A stretch of DNA of 64,000 nt from an uncultured Myxococcales bacterium (GTDB lineage: Bacteria; Myxococcota_A; Polyangia; Polyangiales; Polyangiaceae): the NCBI GenBank assembly GCA_937872925.1, contig CALMUT010000277.1:34578-98577 (forward strand). Reading direction: 5' to 3'. Each line of letters begins with the position of its first letter. Position 1 is the first letter of the stretch. Both the position numbers and the translations under genes were made by a program. The notes beneath the pieces were generated by a model. The model saw only the letters and a list, made by a program, of their open reading frames with translations, had not been told where the DNA came from and searched no databases. Of the stretch, positions 8,639 through 17,009 are shown piece by piece.

Positions 8639-10135
8639 ATGTTCCAAAAGGTGCTGATCGCAAATCGGGGAGAAATAGCCGTACGCATTGCACGCACGCT
8701 GCGAGAAATGGGGATCGGCGTTGTCGCGGTCTACAGCGAGCCCGACAAGGACGCCTTGCATGTGCGCTTCGCCGACGAAGCCTACGAGATTGGGCCTGCG
8801 GCTGCATCCGAGAGCTATCTGCGCATCGACAAGCTCATGGACGTGGCCAAACGCGCAGGCTGCGACGCTTTGCATCCCGGATACGGGTTCTTGTCCGAGA
8901 ACCCCGAGCTACCCGACGCCTGCGAGAAAAACGGCATCACCTTCATAGGGCCTCCAGCCAGCGCGATGCGCGCCATGGGGCTCAAAACCGCAGCCCGGGA
9001 GAAGATGGCGGCGGCGGGCGTCCCCGTCGTGCCCGGCGGCGCGGCGGACAGCATCGAGGAAGCGAAGGCCACTGCCGCTCGCATCGGATACCCTGTCATG
9101 CTCAAGGCGACCGCTGGCGGCGGAGGCAAGGGGATGCGCCTGGTGCACGCCGAGTCCGAACTGGCAGCCGCGTTGGAGCGCGCCCGCAGCGAGGCGGGCA
9201 AGGCCTTCGGCGACGCCACGGTCTACATTGAAAAAGCCATCGTCAAACCACGGCACGTCGAAATCCAGATCCTGGCGGATCAGCACGGCGCGGGCGTGCA
9301 CCTCTTCGAGCGCGATTGCAGCATCCAGCGACGCCACCAAAAGGTAGTGGAAGAGACGCCTTGTCCCGCCATTGACGACGAGACGGTGGCAAAGATGGGC
9401 GCGCTGGCAGTGAAAGGCGCCCTAGCCGTGGGGTATCACTCGGCGGGCACCTTCGAGTTCTTGATGGGCGCGGATCGCTCCTTCTACTTCCTGGAGATGA
9501 ATACGCGGCTGCAGGTGGAGCACCCGATCACGGAGCTGATCACCGGGCTCGACCTGGTGCGCGAAATGGTGCGAATTGCCGCGGGAGAGCCCCTGGGATT
9601 CGAACAGGCCGACATGCAACGTCGCGGCGCTGCCATCGAATGCCGCATCTACGCCGAGGACCCCGCGACCGGCTTCTTGCCGAGTCCGGGGAAGATCCAC
9701 ACATTGCGCACGCCGTCCGGCCCGGGTGTTCGAGACGACGGAGGCACCTACGCCGGAGCAACTATCAGCGCGAACTACGACCCCTTGATTTCCAAGCTGT
9801 GTGTGTGGGCACCGAATCGACAGCGGGCCGTTGAGCGGATGCGACGCGCGCTGAGCGAATACGTGGTCGGTGGCATCAAGACCAATCTCGTGTTCCACGA
9901 CCGACTGTTCCGGCACCCAGAGTTCGTCGCGGGCAGATACGACACGGGCTTCATCGATGCCCACAAGGAAGTGCTGCTCATGGGCGAGGCCGAACCAAGC
10001 GACGCAGAGGCCACGGCGATGGCCCTTGCGGTCGTCGCCTACCACGGCGCGCAAAGCCCCCTACCAACTCACGGCGACAACGGAAGCGGGCTCGCCCCCT
10101 GGGTCGCCACACACCGGGCGCGATTGGGACGCTGA
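8639..10135 (+). CDS. accC: Biotin carboxylase subunit of an acyl-CoA carboxylase
   Basis: About 498 residues. It has the biotin carboxylase N-domain (FQKVLIANRGEIAVRIAR), the ALHPGYGFLSENP motif, the ATP-grasp domain with the glycine loop ATAGGGGKGMR, and the active-site segment EMNTRLQVEHPITE. It carboxylates biotin carried on a separate carrier protein using ATP and bicarbonate. It is about 50 residues longer than E. coli AccC, and the tail (MALAVVAYHGAQ and beyond) resembles the C-terminal region of propionyl- or methylcrotonyl-CoA carboxylase alpha subunits. It ends without a biotinylation site (no AMKM), so the biotin carrier must come from elsewhere. The start is the ATG at 8639. It is 13 bp upstream of a CoA-racemase-like gene, which hints at acyl-CoA catabolism rather than fatty-acid synthesis. 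Confidence 0.85.
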   Translation: MFQKVLIANRGEIAVRIARTLREMGIGVVAVYSEPDKDALHVRFADEAYEIGPAAASESYLRIDKLMDVAKRAGCDALHPGYGFLSENPELPDACEKNGITFIGPPASAMRAMGLKTAAREKMAAAGVPVVPGGAADSIEEAKATAARIGYPVMLKATAGGGGKGMRLVHAESELAAALERARSEAGKAFGDATVYIEKAIVKPRHVEIQILADQHGAGVHLFERDCSIQRRHQKVVEETPCPAIDDETVAKMGALAVKGALAVGYHSAGTFEFLMGADRSFYFLEMNTRLQVEHPITELITGLDLVREMVRIAAGEPLGFEQADMQRRGAAIECRIYAEDPATGFLPSPGKIHTLRTPSGPGVRDDGGTYAGATISANYDPLISKLCVWAPNRQRAVERMRRALSEYVVGGIKTNLVFHDRLFRHPEFVAGRYDTGFIDAHKEVLLMGEAEPSDAEATAMALAVVAYHGAQSPLPTHGDNGSGLAPWVATHRARLGR

Positions 10136-10148
10136 GGAGCAAGAAGTA

Positions 10149-11324
10149 ATGGCGGCACTCGACGGCGTACGCATCCTGGATCTAACCCGCCTCTTGCCAG
10201 GCCCCTTCGCGACCTTGGTGCTCGCCGATCTGGGCGCCGTGGTGGACAAAGTTGAAGACGTCGGAGCCGGGGACTATCTCCGTCACACGCCGCCAGTGGT
10301 CGGCGAGATGGGAGCGGCGTTCCACATCTTGAACCGCGGCAAGCGCAGCTTAGCCTTGGACCTCAAGACCCCCCAGGGCGCCGCGGCGTTTCGACGCCTC
10401 GTCTCTAGCTACGACGTTGTTTTCGAGCAGTTCCGTCCGGGTGTGATGGATCGCCTTGGGCTGGGCCACGGAGATTTGTTGCGGGAAAACCCCAGGCTGA
10501 TCCTCTGCGCCCTCACGGGTTACGGACAAGAGGGTCCGTTGCGAGACCGTGCCGGTCACGACCTCAACTACATGGCGCGCGCAGGGCTGCTCGGATTGCA
10601 GGGGCCCGCTGACGACAAACCCACGTTACCCGCGTTCCAATTGGCCGACGTGTCCGGCGGCATGTGGGCGATCATCGCGATCCTTGCCGCGCTGCGGGAG
10701 CGCGACCAGACCGGCAAGGGCCAGATCCTCGACATCGCCATGATCGATTCTGTCATTCCCTTCGCAACCATCGGCCTCAGTCGGCTGCTCGGAGGCGAGA
10801 TCCCCACGCGCGGGCAAGAGCTGCTTTCAGGTGGCGTCGCGCCCTACCAGACCTATCGCACGAAGGACGACGCTTTCATGTCCTTGGGCGCGCTAGAGCC
10901 AAAATTCCTGATGCGCTTTTGCACGGCCGTTGGTTTGGAGGTCGACATGACCGCGCTCTTGCCCGGTGAGCACCAGCAAGCACTGCAAGGGAGGTTCTCG
11001 GAGGTATTCGCGTCCCGCACGCGTGCCGAATGGGAAGCCTTCAACGCCGAACACGACTGCTGCCTCGAACCCGTCCTGCGACCCGACGAGCTGCAGGACG
11101 ACGCCCACATCCGCGCGCGAGAGTTGTTCCAGACGCTGCCCCTTGCCGAAGGCAGCGTTGGGGTCTACCGAACCCCCGTCACGCCAAGAGACTTCCCGAA
11201 ATCCCCTGGCCCCAGTCAAGGGCAGCATAGCGTCGGTATTCTTCGAGAAGCGGGCTTTTCCGGCCAGGAAATCCGCGATCTGGCCGAGTGCGGGGCGCTG
11301 CGGTCCGCGGACAATTCGGCCTAG
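10149..11324 (+). CDS. CaiB/BaiF-family protein, alpha-methylacyl-CoA racemase-like
   Basis: 391 residues. The N-terminus GVRILDLTRLLPGPFATLVLADLGA is typical of class III CoA-transferases and racemases. Three positions match the racemase active site: His in RAGHDLNYMA, Asp in FQLADVSGG, and Glu in LGALEPKF. That combination favours alpha-methylacyl-CoA racemase, which interconverts 2R and 2S branched acyl-CoAs for beta-oxidation, over a CoA-transferase. The ATG at 10149 is preceded by a TGAGGAG ribosome-binding site that overlaps the accC stop. It is last in a plus-strand operon and its TAG stop lies in the stem of a hairpin shared with the convergent gene. Substrate assignment is by family only. 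Confidence 0.85.
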   Translation: MAALDGVRILDLTRLLPGPFATLVLADLGAVVDKVEDVGAGDYLRHTPPVVGEMGAAFHILNRGKRSLALDLKTPQGAAAFRRLVSSYDVVFEQFRPGVMDRLGLGHGDLLRENPRLILCALTGYGQEGPLRDRAGHDLNYMARAGLLGLQGPADDKPTLPAFQLADVSGGMWAIIAILAALRERDQTGKGQILDIAMIDSVIPFATIGLSRLLGGEIPTRGQELLSGGVAPYQTYRTKDDAFMSLGALEPKFLMRFCTAVGLEVDMTALLPGEHQQALQGRFSEVFASRTRAEWEAFNAEHDCCLEPVLRPDELQDDAHIRARELFQTLPLAEGSVGVYRTPVTPRDFPKSPGPSQGQHSVGILREAGFSGQEIRDLAECGALRSADNSA

Positions 11325-11355
11325 AGCAACCGATTCATTGGAATCGATGCTCTAG
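11321..11355. terminator. Bidirectional hairpin containing the stop codons of both convergent genes
   Basis: CTAGAGCA and CGATTC pair with GAATCG and TGCTCTAG around an ATTG loop, with one small bulge. The TAG of the plus-strand racemase-like gene (11322-11324) and the TAG of the minus-strand MshEN gene (11354-11352) each lie in an arm. There is no long T-run on either side, only a weakly T-rich stretch after 11355, so it may act as a shared weak terminator or 3'-end stabiliser. Confidence 0.5.
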
Positions 11356-12323
11356 ATCTTCTTGTATTCCTCGACGAACTCCCAGTCCGCGATCAGGTGT
11401 TTGCGCAACAGCACGTTGAGCAGTGCGGCAAACATCGCTTCCCAGTGCACGTCCTGACCGAGGATCTCGGTCGCGTCTGCCCCATGAGAAACCGCGCGGA
11501 GTGCGGCCACGAGATCGCGCGCTGTCAACACGTCTTCACTGCTCTTGGCCTCTTCTTTCTTCTTGCCGGCGCGCGCAGGCAAGTTGACTTGAGTTCCATC
11601 AAGCAGTGTCAGCGTGATCATCTTTGAGGTCCCGCCACGTTTCGGGCGGGGCATTTCGATCTCGCGCGCAGAGATCGCCGGACCACTCTCCGGCGGTGGC
11701 GTCTCCCGGCGAGGCGCCGGATCCGGCTCGTGCTCCGCCGCTGCCTCCGCGGCAACTGCAGTCGCTGCGACTGGTTCCGGTGCTCGAACCTCCGGCGCTT
11801 GCGGTTTGGGCGGTGGCGTCAACACGCGCTGAGGCGCGGCCGGCTCTGGTGTCGGCTCCAGCACGTCGGCGGGCTCCCCGCCGTAGTAGACGCGAATGGC
11901 CGAACGTATGTCCGCGGGAGGCGCAATCATGGAGCGCACGGGAAGTCCCGCGAACGTCGACACCTCTTCCTGCGCTTGAGCGTTCGCCGGATCGTCCATG
12001 GCAACGTACAGCGTGTTGCCCTGGCCACGCACCCGGCGCACGAAGATCGGAACCAAGCAGTGGCGTTCCGCAAGGTCCCGCGGCACCAGATCCAAAAGCT
12101 GTCTGGAAAAATCGATGTGATAGAGCGACACCCAGGGCACGCTGAGCTGCTGGCTCAGGATCTGGGTCACTTGAGTCTCCGTGACCAGTTCCAACTCAAC
12201 CAGGAGCGTGCCGAGCCTCCGACCGTCCTTCTTCTGCAGTGCCAGCACCTCTTCGAGTTGCTCGCGGCTGACGATCTGCGCCTCGACGAGCATTTCTCCG
12301 AGCAGGACACGCGGGGCAGTCAT
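11352..12323 (-). CDS. MshEN (GspE/PilB N-terminal) domain protein without ATPase
   Basis: 323 residues. Residues 5-150 match the type II secretion/type IV pilus ATPase N-terminal domain: LGEMLVEAQIVSREQLEEVLALQ, then LGTLLVELELVTETQVTQILS, then a segment ending in YVAMDDPANAQA. MshEN domains of this type can bind cyclic di-GMP in other proteins. A proline/alanine/glutamate-rich linker (about 160-225) leads to a basic patch and a helical C-terminal domain of about 65 residues that I do not recognise (SSEDVLTARDLVAALRAV to EFVEEYKKI). The C-terminal AAA ATPase of GspE/PilB is absent, so it cannot power secretion. It is transcribed divergently from the kinase gene at 12526. It may be a c-di-GMP-responsive adaptor; that is inference. 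Confidence 0.8.
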   Translation of the reverse strand: MTAPRVLLGEMLVEAQIVSREQLEEVLALQKKDGRRLGTLLVELELVTETQVTQILSQQLSVPWVSLYHIDFSRQLLDLVPRDLAERHCLVPIFVRRVRGQGNTLYVAMDDPANAQAQEEVSTFAGLPVRSMIAPPADIRSAIRVYYGGEPADVLEPTPEPAAPQRVLTPPPKPQAPEVRAPEPVAATAVAAEAAAEHEPDPAPRRETPPPESGPAISAREIEMPRPKRGGTSKMITLTLLDGTQVNLPARAGKKKEEAKSSEDVLTARDLVAALRAVSHGADATEILGQDVHWEAMFAALLNVLLRKHLIADWEFVEEYKKI

Positions 12324-12525
12324 GACCGCGGAAGTCTAGCCCAATCCCGCGGTGCGCCCGAAAAACTGGGGATCTGGGATGGGGGGGCGGCGCCGCAGAA
12401 GCCGCGATTCGCCTGCACGCCGCTCCCGGTGTAGGGGCAGCGCCCACCTCGTGGACCCTTTTCTTCGACGAAGATCCGCCTAATACTTGCGGTCACGCGG
12501 CCTCCGGCCCGATCCCATAACGAAA

Positions 12526-15189
12526 ATGGTTAGCTCCCCTGAAGCCGTGCGCCCATGTCCACAGTGTGGGTCTTCGTGTTCCACGGAGCATCATTACTGC
12601 CCGGCGTGCGGCTTCCCGGTAGGAACCGTCGGCAAAGCGGGAGAAGATCGCCTGATCGGAAGGTCGCTCCCCGGCGGCTACCACGTCATCGACTTGATCA
12701 GCGTCGGCGGTATGGGGCGGGTGTATCGAGCCGAGCAGAGCGTGCTCGGTCGCACCGTCGCCGTCAAAGTGATCCATCCGCATTTGCTCGCGGATGAAAA
12801 CTCCGCGGTACGCTTCATGACCGAAGCGCGCGCAGCGAGCCAGCTGAACCATCCGAACTCCGTCGCCGTTTTCGACTTCGGCCGTACGGACGACGGCCAG
12901 CCGTACCTGGTGATGGAGTTCCTGCGCGGCAAGGACCTCGCGCGCGTCGCGTGGGAAGAGGGCCCCCTGCCCTTCACCCGGGTCGTGGATGTGCTGCGCC
13001 AAGTCTTGGCGGCACTCGGAGAAGCCCATGATCTGGGGATCGTGCACCGGGATCTCAAACCCGAGAACGTGATCCTCGAGCCGCTGCGGCGGGGCGGTGA
13101 TTTCGTAAAGGTCGTGGATTTTGGCCTCGCCAAGCTCAGAGCCGGTGACGAGCATGCGACCAACGTCACCAGCCCAGGAATCGTGTGTGGAACTCCGGAC
13201 TACATGGCCCCCGAACAGGGTCGTGGGGATCCCATCGACGGTCGGAGCGATCTGTACGCCGTCGGCGTGATCTTGTTCCAATTGCTGACGGGCCGGCTGC
13301 CCTTCGAGGCCGACAGTCCGACGCAGGTCGTCATGATGCACCTGTCCATACCGGTGCCGGATCCACGCCAAGTCGCTCCCGAGCGCGACATCCCGGACCC
13401 CCTGGTGGATGTGTGCCTGAAGTCCCTGAAGAAAGACGCCAAAGAGCGCTATCAAGACGCCCACGAGTTTGCGGACGCCCTCAAGCACGCCCTTGCCCTA
13501 GCCGAGAGCGGTCCCCCGGACAGCTCGTCGCTACCGCCAACGTCGCTGCTGCCGGGCACCACCACGGCCTGCCCCTCGTGCACCTTGAACGTGCCTGTGG
13601 CGCGCTTCTGCTGTGAGTGTGGTGCCCGCTTGCCCATCCGCAGTTCTTCCCCAGACACCACAAGCTTCCCCATGGCCTTCGTGGGGCGGGACGACGACTT
13701 GGCTTGGCTCGAAGATCGGCGCCGGCAGGCAACCGAGCAGGTCTCCGGCGCACGGGTGGTGGGGGAGCCGGGCAGCGGCAAGACACGCTTGCTAACGGAA
13801 TTCCTGACGCGGGCCTCGGCAGAAGGGGATCGCGTCGTTCAAGTCGGCCCGGACCTATTCTGGGCGGAGGTCGCACTGTCGAGCGTGCGCGCGGCCATCA
13901 GTTCTCTGGCGCAGCTGGACGCCGACGTGAACGTCACTGACATCAAGGGCGTCAATCCCGAAGCCCGACGGGGTCTCGAAGATATCTTCAGCCGCGGTCG
14001 CAATGGCGACGAACGCACGCCGGCGGAACGCAGGTTCGCCGTGGCCGAGGCCTTGCGCTGGGCCATTGGGACTGCCGCCAGTGCGGAGCCGAACCGTCGC
14101 ATTATCCTATGCATCGACGAGCTCCACCGTGTCGATCCGCCAAGTCGCTTCGCGTTCGCGGACACCCTGAGCGAGCCACCTGAGGGCGTCCAGCTTCTGA
14201 TGCTGTGCAGCCATGTGCCAGGCTTCGAGTCCGGCTGGGGCGCCGCCCACGGTGCGCGCTTACTGGGTGGGCTGCCTCCGCCGGCGCTGTCGCGCCTGCT
14301 GCGGCGGGTTCAGGGCTCCCCCAGCCTGAACGACGACGACAACCGCGGCGTCTTGCCGATGTACGTGGAGCAGCTGACCCGTTTTGCCGCCGACGGTGGC
14401 CAGGATCCGCCGCCAAAGCTGGGCGACATCGTAGCGCTACGCATCGATACGTTGGAGCCGGAACCTCGCCGTGCGCTGCAAGCGCTGGCCGTGCTGGGCG
14501 ACGGCGTGTTCTCGGCAAGCGTTACGGAGCTGCTGACAGGCAATACCAACGTAGAAGAAGCCTTCGACAGCCTTGAGCGCGCCGGCATGATCACCCGCAG
14601 CGACGGTCGCACCCACACCTCACACCCGCTGCTGCGCGAAATCGTGCTGGCAGGTCTCCCTGCTGCTGTGCGCAAGGAACTGCATTCCAAGGCGCTTCGC
14701 AACGCCGACGAGCGCGGCGCACCCATCGAGGCCAAGGCCAACCATGCCTTCGAGTGCGGAGACTCTTTCCAGGCGCTCTTGTTGCTCGAACAAGTCGCCG
14801 ACCGCGCCTCGACTCGGGGAGACAGCGCTACGGAGGTCGAAGCACTGCGGCGCGGACTCGAAGTGGCGCGGCGAGAAATCGCCCGCGGCGAGCTCGACGA
14901 CCCGATGCGCGCGGTGCTGATCTTCGCCCGCAAGCTCGGCATGGCGCTCACCCGTGGTGGCAACTTCGCTGATGCTGAAGGTGTGCTGCGCGAAGCCTTG
15001 GATTTTGCCGGGCCCAGCGGCGCGGACCGAGCGCGTGTGCTTTCCGGATTGGCTCACGTCGCGCATGGCAGACGCCGCTCCGACGAGGCTATCGGCTTCA
15101 TCAATCAGGCCATCGCAACCGCCACCGAGTCCGGCGCGTTCGATTTGGTCGACAAGCTCAACGATACCCGCCGCGCCTGGGCGTCGTGA
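12526..15189 (+). CDS. Ser/Thr protein kinase fused to a predicted ATPase and helical repeats
   Basis: 887 residues. An N-terminal zinc ribbon (CPQCG and CPACG, about residues 10-30) precedes a Hanks-type kinase: glycine loop VGGMGRVYRAEQ, lysine in VAVKVIHPH, HRDLKPEN with catalytic Asp near 176, DFG in VVDFGLAKL and APE in YMAPEQ. A second zinc ribbon (CPSC to CECG) follows near residue 350. A STAND/AAA-like ATPase then has Walker A GEPGSGKTRL near 412-420 and Walker B IILCIDELH. The last 200 residues are helical and TPR-like. No membrane segment is seen. This type of signalling protein is common in myxobacteria. The start is the ATG at 12526, since an upstream TTG would add only 13 unconserved residues. 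It is coupled by 4 nt to the HAD-like gene. Confidence 0.9.
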   Translation: MVSSPEAVRPCPQCGSSCSTEHHYCPACGFPVGTVGKAGEDRLIGRSLPGGYHVIDLISVGGMGRVYRAEQSVLGRTVAVKVIHPHLLADENSAVRFMTEARAASQLNHPNSVAVFDFGRTDDGQPYLVMEFLRGKDLARVAWEEGPLPFTRVVDVLRQVLAALGEAHDLGIVHRDLKPENVILEPLRRGGDFVKVVDFGLAKLRAGDEHATNVTSPGIVCGTPDYMAPEQGRGDPIDGRSDLYAVGVILFQLLTGRLPFEADSPTQVVMMHLSIPVPDPRQVAPERDIPDPLVDVCLKSLKKDAKERYQDAHEFADALKHALALAESGPPDSSSLPPTSLLPGTTTACPSCTLNVPVARFCCECGARLPIRSSSPDTTSFPMAFVGRDDDLAWLEDRRRQATEQVSGARVVGEPGSGKTRLLTEFLTRASAEGDRVVQVGPDLFWAEVALSSVRAAISSLAQLDADVNVTDIKGVNPEARRGLEDIFSRGRNGDERTPAERRFAVAEALRWAIGTAASAEPNRRIILCIDELHRVDPPSRFAFADTLSEPPEGVQLLMLCSHVPGFESGWGAAHGARLLGGLPPPALSRLLRRVQGSPSLNDDDNRGVLPMYVEQLTRFAADGGQDPPPKLGDIVALRIDTLEPEPRRALQALAVLGDGVFSASVTELLTGNTNVEEAFDSLERAGMITRSDGRTHTSHPLLREIVLAGLPAAVRKELHSKALRNADERGAPIEAKANHAFECGDSFQALLLLEQVADRASTRGDSATEVEALRRGLEVARREIARGELDDPMRAVLIFARKLGMALTRGGNFADAEGVLREALDFAGPSGADRARVLSGLAHVAHGRRRSDEAIGFINQAIATATESGAFDLVDKLNDTRRAWAS

Positions 15190-16223
15190 CAAGCGCCGAA
15201 ACACAGCTGCGACTCGTCGCGCGTTGGGACCTGGACAAGACGTATCTGCGCACAGAGTTCGACACGGCGCGGGATCTGATCCGCACCGCCGTGGAACGTC
15301 CCGATCGCAAGCGCAGCGTCCCCGGCGCGGCCGCGCTCCTGCGCGAACTCTCTGCCACCGGCGCGCACATCCACATCCTTAGCGGCAGCCCGCGCCAGAT
15401 GCGCAGTCGGCTCGAAGAAAAGCTTCTCATCGACCGTGTGCGTTGGAACGAACTGACCCTCAAACCCAATCTGAGCAACTTCGCTCGGCTGCGCTTTCGC
15501 GCCATGCGCGATCAGCTTGGATACAAGCTGCCCACGCTGCTGACGGCACGGGCGCGGGATCAGCGGCTGCACCCGAGCAGCGATACCGCCGAACTCTTGG
15601 TGGGCGACGACGCCGAAGCAGACGCGTTTGTCTATTCGCTCTTTGCCGACATCTGTGCTGGGCGCGTGACGCGGTCTGAGTTGGTGCGGATCTTGGAGCG
15701 CGGTCGACTCTATGCCGATCAAGCGGAACGCGCGCTGACGGCAGTAGACGACTTGGTACGCGCCCCGGTTGTGCGCAGGATCCTGATCCATCTCGACAAA
15801 CAAAGCCCGCCGAGCCGATTCGATCTGTACGGCGCTCGGGTCGTACCCTTCTACAATTATTTCCAGGCCGCTCTCGTCTTGGGTGAGGACGGCCTGCTGC
15901 CTGTGGATGGCATCCTGAGAATAGCGGCGGATCTGGTGCGCGAGCATCGATTCGATGCTGACGCCCTGGCGCGGAGCTACGCGGAGCTGATCCGCCGTGG
16001 CCACGCACAAGGCTCACTGGTCAGCGAGCTGTGCGCGGCCCAGGAGGAGCTGCGGGCCAGCGGGCGCTCTACGGCGCCGGAAGAACTCACACGCCTCACT
16101 TCGGGTCTCTCCGACGTCGTGGGCAGCACAGCGATGGGAACCCCCAGCGCGCCAGCCCTGGACTACCTCGCGCTGGCGGAGAAACACCGCGCTGGCAAGA
16201 ACCGACGCTCGCGGCTGCACTAG
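15186..16223 (+). CDS. HAD-like protein with a DxDxT motif
   Basis: 345 residues, starting at a GTG that overlaps the kinase stop (GTGA). Near the N-terminus WDLDKTYL (Asp15, Asp17, Thr19) looks like HAD motif I. HILSGSPRQM supplies the motif II serine, and LLVGDDAEADAF resembles the acidic motif IV. The arrangement recalls App1/LNS2-type phosphatases, where a short HAD core follows DLDxT, but I cannot place it in a named family. The second half is helical without motifs. There is no signal peptide or membrane segment. The tight coupling to a Ser/Thr kinase-ATPase suggests a functional pair, for example a phosphatase or substrate, but only expression coupling is actually seen. Confidence 0.7.
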   Translation: MTSAETQLRLVARWDLDKTYLRTEFDTARDLIRTAVERPDRKRSVPGAAALLRELSATGAHIHILSGSPRQMRSRLEEKLLIDRVRWNELTLKPNLSNFARLRFRAMRDQLGYKLPTLLTARARDQRLHPSSDTAELLVGDDAEADAFVYSLFADICAGRVTRSELVRILERGRLYADQAERALTAVDDLVRAPVVRRILIHLDKQSPPSRFDLYGARVVPFYNYFQAALVLGEDGLLPVDGILRIAADLVREHRFDADALARSYAELIRRGHAQGSLVSELCAAQEELRASGRSTAPEELTRLTSGLSDVVGSTAMGTPSAPALDYLALAEKHRAGKNRRSRLH

Positions 16224-16400
16224 TACGAGTCGGCTGTCTCGCGACGGAACAATGCTTGGGGTTCCGAGACACCGGCCTGCGGGCCGAGTGCTAGTATTTT
16301 CTTCGTTTCGTCGCTAGGCTTCGCCCACTCACCCGCATGGCGCCGAGGTGGGCTCCTTCTTTTTACGTAGCCGGAGCAGATCCGGCCGGAGGTATCCACG

Positions 16401-17009
16401 GTGGACAGCGATCTCGCTGAAGCGTTAGCCGATCTGAAAGGCGTTTTCGAGCGCCGAGGTGTGGTCGCGACGTTTGGGAAGGCCGATGCGGCCCTGATCG
16501 ACACGCTCAAGTCCAAGCTGCGCATCCCGCGCAGGTACCGGGAGTTTCTGCTGGCGATGGATCCTCTAGACGTGGAATCCCGAACGCCCTCGGAGCGGGT
16601 GCGCTTGGTGCCGTCTGCCGAGCTGATGCAGGAGCAGAAGGGCTTTGCCCTCAAAGAGGACGGCAGCCCGCGGGAGGGTGCCTCGCCTCAGGGTTGGCGC
16701 CAAGCCTGGGTCATCGTCGGGCATAGCACCCTCTTGGGTGATCCGTATTTCTTGGATGTCGCGAGCCCCGATGCGGAAGGCGATTGCCCCGTCTACACGG
16801 CGATGAGTGGTACCGACACCTGGAAGCCTCGACTCTGTGCCTCCAGTTTTGCGCTCTTCATCCGCATTTTGGCCCTCGGGATGGAGCTGGCCGAGGGCTT
16901 CGCCGACGAAAACGTCGACATGGATGACGAGCAGGTGTTCCGCGACACCTTTGGCCCGAAGATCCGCCAGTACGATCCCGCTGCTGTGAAGGCCGGCCAC
17001 TGGACGTGA
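16401..17009 (+). CDS. SMI1/KNR4 (SUKH) domain protein
   Basis: 202 residues, starting at GTG 16401 with a GGAGG ribosome-binding site ten bases upstream. Features of the SUKH fold: an N-terminal helix, the segment RIPRRYREFLLAMDPLD, which resembles the family's LP..Y..FL...NG motif, then HSTLLGDPYFLDV with the buried aromatic/Asp pattern, and a C-terminal helical FALFIRILALGMEL. SUKH proteins include immunity proteins against polymorphic toxins and regulators of cell-wall synthesis; many are uncharacterised. No toxin gene is adjacent. It overlaps hisD by 4 nt, so its expression is tied to a housekeeping gene, which argues against a dedicated immunity role. Confidence 0.72.
   Translation: MDSDLAEALADLKGVFERRGVVATFGKADAALIDTLKSKLRIPRRYREFLLAMDPLDVESRTPSERVRLVPSAELMQEQKGFALKEDGSPREGASPQGWRQAWVIVGHSTLLGDPYFLDVASPDAEGDCPVYTAMSGTDTWKPRLCASSFALFIRILALGMELAEGFADENVDMDDEQVFRDTFGPKIRQYDPAAVKAGHWT

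Noticed and set aside
16224..16400. Possible terminator or promoter before the SUKH gene
   Set aside because: GTCTC...GAGAC and GGAAC...GTTCC can pair, but the stem has a large bulge and the T-rich sequence lies about 30 bp further on, so I do not call it.
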